64,000 nt of DNA. Origin: Lentinula raphanica (lineage: Eukaryota; Basidiomycota; Agaricomycetes; Agaricales; Omphalotaceae). Position numbers and translations under genes: made by a program. The notes beneath the pieces are model-generated. The model saw nothing but the letters and a program-made list of their open reading frames with translations, did not search any database and was not told the DNA's origin. The stretch covers positions 496,001 to 560,000 of the forward strand of contig JANVFP010000033.1 of NCBI GenBank assembly GCA_027919835.1, written 5' to 3'. Positions 25,619-36,273 of this stretch are shown here, one piece after another (within the stretch, counting starts at the first letter, position 1; every line of letters begins with the position of its first letter).

Positions 25619-27202
25619 TCACAAGTGAGCTCTAGACCTATCTTGACAGAATCCCGATTGACTTAATTTCCCCGAAGCGATCCAAAACTTCACCCACTTC
25701 AAAACAAGCCCTGCATCCAATGGTTCAAGCGTTCTCATCCTCTCGCTCAACTTGATTGCATTGGAGATATCCAAAGTGACGGAAGGGGGTATTTTGTAGA
25801 TGATCTTTGAGAAAAGTTGCTAGAAATTGTAACGGATGAGAGGGACCTGTTTTGGGAATCCATCTGCTACTCACTGTGATGTTGCGTGGCTCGGAACGAT
25901 GTTTACTTGCCATCCGTTCAAGCAAATCGACCCATTCTTCGACAGACACCTGACGGAGAGACTCAGAGGAAACTCCGTGACCAAGCTCCTGGACCAGAGC
26001 ATCGCGCACGGCCTGAAGAACGAATGCACTTGTGACTGGTCGAGGATGAGTGAGATTGGCTGCGAAAGGAAGTGGGTATTCCTGAAACACTATTTCCAGC
26101 GCAATATCAGATATTGCGTCCATCGTCATCCAGTTGGTTTCCTAGAAAGAGTCGGGATCTTAATGCTTCGGAGAGGTCATCATAAAGTAACAAAATGCTC
26201 GCACATTACTTGGTACAAAAACGGCACCCATATACCAACAAGCTTGAACACTAAGTGGGAACCATTCCGAAGGTTTCCAAGCTCCGTTGGGTCCTCCGCC
26301 ACAAATCTGCCCTAGACGCAGAGATATCATTTCAAGTCCACTCTTTGCTAATATCTACATTGTATTGCTCAGTATGTCTTAAACAAAGTGATCCAAAGGC
26401 TAGGGAGCGATATACGTACTCTTTCAGCAACATATTTACTCTCTCCGTATCCTCCCCCTACAGCACTCATTGCATCCATGACCAATGTTTCGGGGTACGG
26501 TCCTTGGCGTTCATCCCAGTTTTGAGTCATAGTGATTGAGGAGGTGAACATGAATCGGATCTCGTCGCGTCGTTTGCTCGAACGAGCAATATCTATGAGA
26601 GAACGCGTCCCCTGGATGTGATATTCGAACGCGGACAATGGGAGGTTGAAGTGGGAATGCCAGGCATTATGAATGACTACGGTCAAGTCTTGTTGTAGCT
26701 AGGACGATCAGTAGATCAGGAAACTGCTGGCTTTCGAAGAATATCGTCGAGCACTGACCTTGATGATAACCTTTCCTGAGAGACCCAGACTTGGGAGTGT
26801 AATGTCGCCTTCCAGAAAAATAAGTTTCGGCGAGGACAAGAGCGCCACATCTAGTTCTTTATCTTCAAACTGAGCCTTCTGGCGCTCCATGATGTTTTTG
26901 TTCGTCGACCTTCTATTGAAGGCATAAACTCGTTGGATATTGGGTCTTGTAAGCAAGGACGCGAGAATGTAGCATCCAAGATTCCCGGTAGATCCAGTCA
27001 GCAGAACAGTCTCGTTCGCCGTCCTTGGCCTGCGATTGCTGGTACTTCTAGATGTGAAGGAATCGTCGTGATCGTCTAATCCTGTAGAGTATTTCAAGAT
27101 CATTGACTCGATGGATTCTACGTGCCGCACGATCTCCTCCGCAGATAAACCCTTGGAGGAGGTGTGGGTGAAGAATTCGAAATCGCGACTGAAGACGCCC
27201 AT
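25619..27202 (-). CDS. Stand-alone thioester reductase-like NAD(P)-binding protein, copy B
   Basis: Exons 27202-26759, 26698-26420, 26354-26205, 26141-25875, 25819-25619 give 446 residues. Exon lengths match copy A exactly except for one codon in exon 1. It keeps the Rossmann motif (LLTGSTGNLGCYILAS), LEGDI, FTSSI and the catalytic YGESK pair (Tyr232, Lys236). The last exon encodes a conserved tail ending GFCQDRSRAHL. The last intron (25820-25874) can be read through in a different frame, but only the spliced form keeps the tail shared by all three copies. Function as for copy A; substrate unknown. Confidence 0.86.
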
Positions 27203-28865
27203 TAGATGTTCTCGCGGCCAGTGCCATGGGTGAGATCTCCAACCTTATAACATTTTAGAAATCCAGGGACTGAGAATGAGATAGAGGCTAGAGTCTGATC
27301 AAGACAGAGACAATGAACAAGTTGTTCAGCTGAAGGGAGATTATCGGCCTGCCACCTGTCTGCCAGGGAAACTAATTAGGGAGACGAAGCACGACAAAGC
27401 CTAAGTATAAGTTCTGTTACATTTGTTCTGTCAGAAGCAATTTAAACACTCTACCAACATCATCTCGATAACTCTAGTTATCAAGAGGATGCTGGGAAAA
27501 CGTGAAAACATACCATTCTTCATCTTCAATATCGGATTTCGAACACTTGGAGTTGTACAGCGGGAACTTACGTTTTACTGTATGTAATTCACCAACTTAT
27601 GGTGTGTCTTGTACGTGTTTGTTGAACGAGGAGTGCTTTTCCAAGTTCTTGCAGACACCTCTGACTCCGTGACTGTACCTGCTTGTCGGCAGCGTGCCAG
27701 GTGGCTTCCTACCAGCACCTACGGAAATGAACATTGGGCTGCATCGAGAGCATACTGTCAAATGAGAAGCTTCGGAACCATGAGACTTGGAACTGATATG
27801 AGAGATATCCGGATGCCGCTATATAAACGTGAGCTTGAGCACTGAGTAAGGCTCTGTGTTTTAAATATCGGCGTGATGCGAAGGCCCTCAACCAGAATTT
27901 GACCATGTACAATAAGGAGACCATGGGATGTTCAATCAAGCCGATGAGCGAGGAGCATTACAGTAACATAAGAAGCAGGACCGAGTTCACTGGTCGTGTA
28001 GCGAACTTCTGATACTAGCTGTTGAAAATTTTAGAGAGTTATATTTGTGTAGCTGTCAGACACAAACTCACACTAAGATAAGTTATTCAGGACAATCTCT
28101 CTAGGTCTTTCCGTCGTATGCTGATTCTAGGTAACGATATAAAGCTATGTCCTGTGAGGTCCTGTTGTTTTGTCGATACCGGCGGGGCCTAGCACTGACT
28201 CAATCGCTTCTAGTAATCTAAAGTTTCAAGGTTCAACATTGCAACCTTTAAGTTCAGGCTTTGACCAGTGACCATTGACAGGAGGTGAAATCATGGAAGA
28301 AAAGCGCAGCTGTCACCATTGCCAGCATGGACAGAGATGAGAAAGTGAAAGATGGTTGTAATTGTAGGCGCCCGGCGCTTAGTGCGTAGCGCTTGCCGCA
28401 GAGCTCCGATCCCCCGATCCCCCCCAGCCTAACGTTGAGTTGACCGGTGACCGGTGACCATTCGAAACATTCCGACTCTCCACTACTTCAGGTACTTCGT
28501 TGACCTGGCTCCTCAAACTCATACTGGTGAATGGCCACAGAGCAACAAAAAACCTTTCGAAGAGGTCGAAGGATCCGGATTCCATTCGGTTGTATGACTG
28601 GTTCTAAGGATCTCGATCCATCCTTGACCGTCATGTCATTTATTGCAGCTACCTTTAAAAGCGCGGACTATCACAGCATGAACGTACCCTCGCAATCGCT
28701 GAGCGCCATCTCGACGTTGTCCCTCCTGCCGTTGTGCTGAGTGCTCGCCACAGAATATCTAGCAAGTTGCAATAGATGAACATGACTCGACATTCGATCT
28801 ATGTATCTATCATCTCTTCTAACGGACTCGCCCTCTATACATGTAGTCTACATACCCGGAAATCT
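27203..28865. other. Gap between reductase copies B and C
   Basis: 1.7 kb; no gene model found. I looked for adenylation or carrier motifs that could supply the missing domains and saw none. An out-of-frame ATG lies at 27225-27227 (minus), 25 nt before the copy B start. Confidence 0.5.
27225..27227 (-). promoter_or_regulatory. Out-of-frame upstream ATG, reductase copy B
   Basis: 25 nt before the start, +1 frame, as in copies A and C. A TATAA word lies a little further upstream at about 27245. Confidence 0.35.
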
Positions 28866-30434
28866 CTATAAGTGAACTCTAGACCTGTCTTCACAAAACC
28901 CTGAATGACTCAGTTCCCCCGAGGCGATCCAAAACTTTACCCACTTCGACACAAGCCCTGCATCTATTGGTTCGAGTGCGTTCATCTTTTCACTCAACTT
29001 CATCGTATTGGAGATATCCAGAGTGACGAAAGGCGGTAGCCTAAAAATGATCTTTGAGAAAAGTCGCTAGAAATCGGAACGAGTGAGCGAAACGTTTTCG
29101 GGTTATATCATAAACTCACAGTGATGTTGCGTGGCTCGGAACGATGCCTGGTCGCTGATTGCTCAAGCAAATCAATCCACTCTTGGACGGAAACTTGACG
29201 GAGAGAATCATCGGAGGAAAGCCCATGACCAAGCTCCTGGATCAAGGCATCCCGCACGGCATACAGAATGAATTCGCTTGCCACAGGCCGAGGATGAACA
29301 ATATTTGCGGCAAAAGGAAGTGAGTCTTTGTGAAAGACGATATCCAGGATGATATCGGATGTGGTGTCCATAGTCGTCCAATTGGAATTCTAAAAAAAGG
29401 TCAAAATCAGGGTTCAGTTGAATCCGTGATAACGAAGAATTCATCGCACAAGAGTCGGTACAAAAATGGCTCCCAGGTACCAACAAGCTTTGACACATAG
29501 AGGGAACCATTCCATGGGTTTCCAAGCTCCGTTAGGTTCTCCACCGCAGATTTGTCCGATACGCAGAGATATCACTTCAAGCCCGCTCCTTGCCAAAAGC
29601 TGCGATGAATTTTGCTTAGTATCGGGTCCTATGACACAGAACAACTTTGCACTTACTCTTTCTGCGACGTATTTGCTCTCTCCGTATCCTGAACCCGCTG
29701 CCGTCGCCGCATCCGTGACCAACGTTTCGGGGTATGGCCCTTGACTTTCGTCCCAGTTCTGAGCCATAGTGATAGATGACGTGAAAAGAAATCGAATTTC
29801 GTTGCGTCGTTCGCTTGAGCGAGCGAGATCGATAAGGGTACGAGTTCCCTGAATGTGGTCATCATACGAAGACAGCGGTAGACTGAAATTGGAAAACCAA
29901 GCATTGTGAATGATCGTGGTCAGCTCTTGCTGAAGCTATAAACAGAGACCTATGTTAACAGCTTCTGAGAAAGCGATGTTTAGCACTGACCTTGATGAAC
30001 ATTTTCTTCGAAAGACCCAGACTTGAAAGTTTGATGTCGCCTTCTAGAAGCACTAGTTTTGGTGAGGACAGGAGTGCCATATCCAGTTCTTTCTCTTCGA
30101 ACTGAGTCCTATGGCGTTCCATGATATCTCGATTCGTCGATCTTCTATTGAACGCGTATACTCGTTGAACATTGTCTCTCGAAAGCAACGACGCGAGAAT
30201 ATAACAGCCGAGATTTCCGGTAGATCCAGTCAGTAGAACCGTCTCGTTCGCTGGCCTTGGATTGCGACTGCTACATCGATCTGTAGTAGGAATTTCGTCG
30301 TTATCATCCAATCCTACGGAGTGTTTCGTGATCATTGCTTCAATGGATGCCACATGCTGCACGATATCCTGCGCGGATAAGCCCTTGGAGGTGGGATGCG
30401 CAAAGAATTCAAAGTCGCGGCTGAAAACGTCCAT
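28866..30434 (-). CDS. Stand-alone thioester reductase-like NAD(P)-binding protein, copy C
   Basis: Exons 30434-29991, 29935-29657, 29599-29450, 29389-29120, 29066-28866 give 447 residues. Exon 4 is one codon longer than in A and B (an extra Asp in SSDDSLRQ). Rossmann motif, LEGDI, FTSSI and the catalytic YGESK pair (Tyr232, Lys236) are all intact, so all three copies look functional. It is the first of the array in transcription order. All three genes begin with the same short pre-domain (FSRDFEFFAHPTSKGLSA) that resembles the end of a carrier domain. A role in a small metabolite pathway is inference; no other biosynthetic gene is adjacent. Confidence 0.86.
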
Positions 30435-32174
30435 GAGATGTTCTTGTCATGAGTGAAGTCTCCGCATTTATAGCGTTTTGGTCAGGAACCGGAGACTGTA
30501 TGATAGAGGAGATATCGAAGGGCGTACTTCATGTCCGCAGATGAACCAGTTGGGATGAGTCGGACTTTTAATCGCGATTTTTCTGTTCATGTCATCATCA
30601 AGCCATCATAGATGCATATGTCTTCGTTGAGAATATTTCTGACTGGATTTTGGAACCCATCAGGTCGTTTTCGAACGGTAATCCAGTTGTTCTGCTACAC
30701 AAATATCATGAACGACGATAATTCGCACTTTTGGTTATACTCTGTGTGACATACTAGTAGGAACGAGTTCACCGAACTTCACCGTCTTGTTGAACCTGCG
30801 GCTTATCTGAATCAACAAAAACGTATCATTTTCTCTGTCAGAGGTTGAACAGAATTGGGTGTTCGCCGTTGATTGCACGATAAACTTTGGAATCTTCAGC
30901 CAGTCGGCGACTATGCTTGCTAACTGTGTCACTATACTGATCAAGAGCTATCAAGAACGCCAGGAGAATGCGAACACTGACGGTAGATTGCTCTTCATCC
31001 AACTCTTTCTATCGGATTGTATCCTAGTATCATATCGCTCACGTTGGACAAGTGTGCCAGAGTTGGAGATCATTCGGAATTTTGGCTTCCGTGATGTATC
31101 ATTGCAAAGTGCGTTCTGGATGCGTTCGAACTTCGAACAAGGCCTAATAAGGCTCACTTTCAAAGACCTCTAGCCTGGACCCTCCATCAGCAATACCCTT
31201 ACGCGCGCCCTCAGGCTCGTACCTGCTTGTACCTGCCTGTCTGAGTCTGCAGGGTCCTACTCGCCACAGACCGGCGTTTGTTTCACTGACTCGCTTCCTC
31301 AAACCTGCCCTATACCTTGACCGATGTCAATCGACGTGACTGCTTTGCCCCAGAAGAGAAGAGAGTAAACAGAATTGATGAGAAAAACCAGCAGGAATCT
31401 TGGTACGACTCATCATTATCTAGCCGGCGGAAGATTGAAGTACTACACGAGACTACACGCTGTGGAAAGTACTAACGCATTGGCAAGCGTGTCCTGACCG
31501 TTCACTGTGTAGGATTGAATTATCGGTGTCACCTTCTTCGACAGCTACGGCAATACTGTTTGCGAAGAGATGCGCGCAGCTGCCAGCCGCAAAGTTGCTC
31601 AAGCCTCATCTCAAGGAGGTCGGAAGGGTCGGGGCCATTCGCTTACTGATTTCGTTGCCCTGGGCCATTGTTTCCAATCTGCAACCCGGATCGCGTTATT
31701 TCAGCTACGACTGTGCAGGTGGAACAAGATGGATAGCACAGCAGGATGTACACTCACGGAACTCTGTTCTCTCGTCCTTATTTGCTGTGTTGAAGTTAGA
31801 TTTCTTCGGTCTCATACTATAGTAGTAGTACGAGTGGCAGACTCACCATAACAATCAATGACAATGATCCTTGTGTTCGTGGATGGGTAATATCTCCAGT
31901 GTGTTCGGATAGTTGGCGGCGGGCGCCGATGACTGGTTTAGTTGAGCAGAACAATTGTCGAAAGTCGCTAGACGAACATATAAACCAGTCAAGGACGGCT
32001 GAGGCGCCTGAGGGCGCATGGTCAAAGTCATCGCCTTTTGCACTACCACAGTTACGCACGGGACATAAAAGGACGTTGGATTGAGATAGACCCCCTCATA
32101 CTGCTGGCCAGTTCGCAAAGTCCTCACTGAGCTCCAACGTTGGCATCGACCAAGTTACACTCATCGTACCAAAA
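30435..32174. other. Intergenic with a short coding-like patch
   Basis: A plus-strand frame at about 31540-31733 has coding-like composition (FFDSYGNTVCEEMR, LTDFVALGHC) but no start, partner exon or known domain. The rest shows nothing. Confidence 0.4.
30448..30450 (-). promoter_or_regulatory. Out-of-frame upstream ATG, reductase copy C
   Basis: 16 nt before the start, +1 frame; opens a 13-codon frame overlapping the main start. A TATAAAT word lies at about 30470. Confidence 0.35.
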
Positions 32175-32678
32175 ATGCGCCTTTCTCTCGCCCACCTTGC
32201 TCTGGCTCTTGCCACTACCACATCCACTTTCGCTGCACCTGCACCAGCGCAAGTACGGTCATCTCACATTTCTGCATAAACTACGATGCACTGACTTTGT
32301 TGCTGCTCTGTATAGACCACGTCGGCCGTCACTCTCGCTTCTAGGGACGGATCTGCCATTGAGGTCGTATTTATCGGCGACTCCAAAGGGAAAACGCTTG
32401 ATAGCCCTGTATCCAGCATCGAGCCGCTCGAAGTGCAGGAAGGGTTGGCAAGGGTAAGGGCGAGATACGCCCACATAGGCGAATCGAGCCGACCGTTCCA
32501 AGTTCTGAACGAGTTCAATACCGAGACCAAGGATACAAAGGGGTTCATGTGTGCTATGACAGGATTGGGGGTGTGTAAAAATGGCTTTTGGTGTCAATAT
32601 TCTGTGCCGTACGACAAGACTAAAAATCCGGTGGCCTTTGGCCAGTTACCGGACGCCAGTATACGTAACATGTTGTAG
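32175..32678 (+). CDS. Small secreted protein, unrecognised
   Basis: Exons 32175-32252 and 32316-32678 give 146 residues. Exon 1 is almost exactly the signal peptide (MRLSLAHLALALATTTSTFA) plus APAPAQ. The mature part is about 120 residues with three Cys (CAMTGLGVC and WCQY) in the second half and an EVVFIGDSKGKTLDSP segment. The odd Cys number would allow a disulfide plus a free thiol or a dimer. No domain is recognised. This size and layout is usual for fungal small secreted or effector-like proteins, which is inference. Confidence 0.72.
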
Positions 32679-33151
32679 GCAGGGAGAGATGGGAGTAAGG
32701 AGACGGCTGGACGATACAATGCATTGAATGTATTTGGATCATTATGATTGTGAGAATCGATTGCGCACACTAGAGATGCTCCTCTTTTCGATGATGTCTT
32801 CATCTCTCGGTATTCTTCCTCTGCGCGCGCAATGCAGGAACACCAAGGTCCAGAGTAGTGTTTCGTCGTGAATGAGTCTTCCTAGTCGTTTTCTCCAATT
32901 GATATGTGTCATCTGTTCGATGTTTACCGGCTTTTGAAAGTCTAAGTTATCAAAGCGACACTTGGTTAAGCGTGAAACCTATTCAACGTTGTCTGCTGGC
33001 GTGATAACCTGTGTGTTTCTCATGGAAATTTATGCAAAGCTTGTAATAGTTTGAACGCATGCACTGTATACAAACAAAACTCCTGAGTATCTGGTAAAGA
33101 CACGTATCCATAGTTTTATCTATCGCCTCACTCACAGTGACTTCATCCATC
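32679..33151. other. Intergenic between convergent genes
   Basis: 3' flanks of the small secreted protein and TSR1; nothing else seen. Confidence 0.6.
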
Positions 33152-36100
33152 TCAGTTCATGTCGACGTCCTCCCCACCCAATCCTTCCGTCTTGTCACTC
33201 CGTTTTATGTCCTTGACCGCCCGAACCGTCTCCGACCATCTCGGCCAAACTCGTTTGTAAAGGGACATACACACAGTATCCATCTGCGATATTGGCCCAT
33301 CGAAATGTGCCTTGAAGTACCCATGGGTCCCAAGTGATTCTTGAATGTGTCCCGTCCGACCGTGCTTGGTGTGAAGTTGGATGGGAGCGAAGTAATTCAC
33401 GTCGGCTAAACAAGGCGTGAAGGGGAGAAGAAGGTAATGTATGCATGAGCAATGTCACGAAAACATGAAGTCCAACGATGAACTCACCAGCGTTGAAGAA
33501 CATGTATCTCACCGTCGCCGTCTTCTTGTGAATTTTGAACGGGTGGCCAGTCAATATCACGCGCTTGGCTATTATACGCGTGGTAGATGGCGAGGCAAGG
33601 GTTCCGGATGCTACAAGCGCAGGTGTACTGAAGACGGACGAGGCTGCGTCTGCTTCCCGCAAGAGCACGCAGCTAACTTTTCCACTCCCGAACATCACTG
33701 GTCCGTACATTGTGGCCATGCTGGTAGTGCTATGAGGAAGATACCGCAGGAACTTGTGGACGTTGTTCGGGGGTACCTTGCCTAAGCATTGTGTTCGTTA
33801 GCCAATGGAAGGCGGAATTGGCATATATACTGACCTCCTTCGTATGACGAATAGATGGGATTAACTTTCAACCTTCTGAATCCCATGCAAAGTACAATCG
33901 GATCTTTCGAGCGAACGGAACCTGTGTACTCCGTGTTGCGTATAGCTGTGATGTTCAAGACGGTCTTCTTGTGTTCATGAGGGTGAAGAGCGAATAGAGT
34001 GAGTAATGCAGGTGGAAGGGAGGAGGAAGAATTGTGCTGCAGATATACTTCCCGAGGAACGTTTTTGAGGACGACTGTTACTCGAGTACCAGGCTACGGA
34101 AGAAGTGCTTTAGTATTGAGGATAGACCAGAACCATGGCGCAAAGAGAAATCCGAAGAGGAAACACAGTTTCCGGAAAATGAAGGAAGAGATACCTACCT
34201 CGACACCTCCTTGTTTTTCAAGCCTCTTCATGATCCCTCTTTCCATCCTCTTGAACGCGCCTCCTCCTCTCTTATCCCCTTGTCCTTCCCAGCTAAAGAT
34301 CCTCCCGTATTCCCTAGGTAGATTCTCATATGGATCCCATGGACTCGTCCGGAAACTCCTCAGACCACGATACCGCGCGAAGCGTTCTTGGGCAGGAATA
34401 TGCTGGGGCGTGTCCAGCTCGTCAGGAAAAAGTGCATGAGTTTGCTCTGTTAGGAAGGAGCAAGCATAATGAGTTACAACTGATTTCGTGGCTGGCCAGA
34501 AACATACGAACCTTCTTTCTCTCTTTCCTTCTCTTTCTCTCTGGCCAGTCTCCATGACGCGAGCTGGGCGTCTTCTTCCTCCTGCGGTAGATCTTCATGA
34601 TCCTCATCTCCGAAATGTACTTTTCTTTTCCCTTCAGCTGTAGATCCGTCGTTGTCATCGCCATTGGCAATTTCGTCTTCGTCCATAGCTGCTTCGTCCT
34701 CCTCGCCAGCGGCGTCATTATTTGCTCCAATTTCATCATTATCATGATCTTCACCTCCCTCATCGTCGGAGTCGACGATCCACGCTGCTTGATACTCACT
34801 CATCCCTTTCGGGACTCGTTGAATCCGCTTGGGTGTGGTACCCTGCGGGGCGTCGGGGATAGCTTCTTGTCCTTCTAGATCTAGGTCTATTTCGCGATCG
34901 GCTATGGAACCAGAGATCAGCTAATGACTAGTAACATAAAGATTATGAGGCAACCGCAACGATCGTGAGGTTGGACAAGGGAAGGTATACGAGGGAGAGA
35001 GTATGTATGTCACTCACTTGCACCAATTTCTTCATCCGTAGGCCAAGTTTGTTCCCTTTGCAGCTCCTCCTCGACGTCTGAGGGATTGGTAGAAACAAGA
35101 GAATCTGCTTCAGAAGGAGTTGGTTCAGCTAAGAGAACAGACTCAGGTGCTATATCGTCTTGATCCATGGAATCGGTGTTGGAAACAGCTTTGTTCGGAC
35201 GTGATAAAGGTGCAGAGAGGATCTGTCATATGTGTAGGTAGAACCAACGCAATAGAAGAAGCCAGCCTGACCTTTTCTATTTGATAATCGTCCCAGCCTG
35301 GCAAATGCACTAGTCGGTTCGGATCGAGGGAAGCACCACGAATGATTCCTGTTATGCTGAGTTGGCCTAGAGCCGTATCTGCATTTTGTTTCGTGTCGTT
35401 GGAAATATCCGACTCGATCCATGCCAGCTGATCAGCCAGCAGATAACTCCTTCCTGCTCGCCATTTGACTTCTGCTGGGCTAGATTCGCACAGGGCTCGA
35501 ACTGTGTTGAGAACTTCACTCGCACTCGTCGATGGTGAGGCCGATAAATCGTAGATGCGATTCAAAGAGGGAACGAAATATTGTGTGAACGAGAGAAGGG
35601 ATTTGAGAATTTCTTTTCGTTCTTTTGGATTCTTCGTAGCAGAAATATCTTGTTTTGATTCTCCGACGACAGCGACAACACTAGGCATACCAACACTCTG
35701 CATCGTTCTCATAAGGGTCTCTCCTTTTTCGTCTACCTCGACTGATGGAGAAAGAACGAGGAGAACGTAGTCGGCGATGAGCAGCGTATCGAGGGTCGAA
35801 TAAAAGGTGGCAGGAAACAAAAATTGCAATGAGGTCCTGAATCTCGTTGCGTTGATTTTCTGGTGTCCGTCCAAAGTCTCTCCTAGAGCCGATGCAAAAC
35901 GCTCCACACAAGCTTTCGAGTCGACGTCGGACGTAAGAGAAACTACGGCGACAATTCTCGGTGTGCCTCCAGAGCTGAACAATCTCCTCGAGTCCACTAA
36001 TGTCTGTCTTTTCGCGAGCTGGGCTTGCTTCGCCGCATTCCGCCTGTTCAGGCGAAGTTGTGCTGAATCGCTCTGGATTGTCGAGTGTGATTTTGGTGAT

Positions 36101-36273
36101 GCACGAGGGGCCTTGCCTGCAAATCAAATGGATACATGTTCAAGAATGAACTAAGAAATCGATAGCTCACCCTTCTGGGCATCCTTCAAGCTTCCCTTGG
36201 TCGAATGCTTGCTTTTGAATGATTTATTCGACTGCTTCAACGTGGGTCGATGGTGATGCTGTTGGGTAACCAT
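33152..36273 (-). CDS. TSR1: 40S ribosome biogenesis factor Tsr1
   Basis: GTPase-like factor without GTPase activity that binds late 40S precursors. Exons 36273-36171, 36116-35272, 35222-35018, 34901-34512, 34446-34199, 34093-33835, 33781-33488, 33405-33152 give 865 residues. The N-terminus is basic ([20 protein letters not shown]). A BMS1/TSR1-type G-like domain begins near [10 protein letters not shown] and lacks a usable P-loop, as in the family. A long acidic linker is encoded at about 34560-34800. Conserved C-terminal blocks: [54 protein letters not shown] and [10 protein letters not shown]. Three introns are longer than usual (116, 105 and 82 nt). Family call is firm. Confidence 0.95.

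Noticed and set aside
25725..26129. Read-through version of the last reductase intron in copy B
   Set aside because: Frame stays open by chance, but the C-terminus then differs from copies A and C; splicing restores the tail conserved in all three.
27203..28865. Search for missing adenylation or carrier domains between reductase copies
   Set aside because: No adenylation-core motifs or carrier Ser motif seen on either strand.
30859..31173. Plus frame of 104 codons and its minus counterpart
   Set aside because: No splice support, no start context, no domain.
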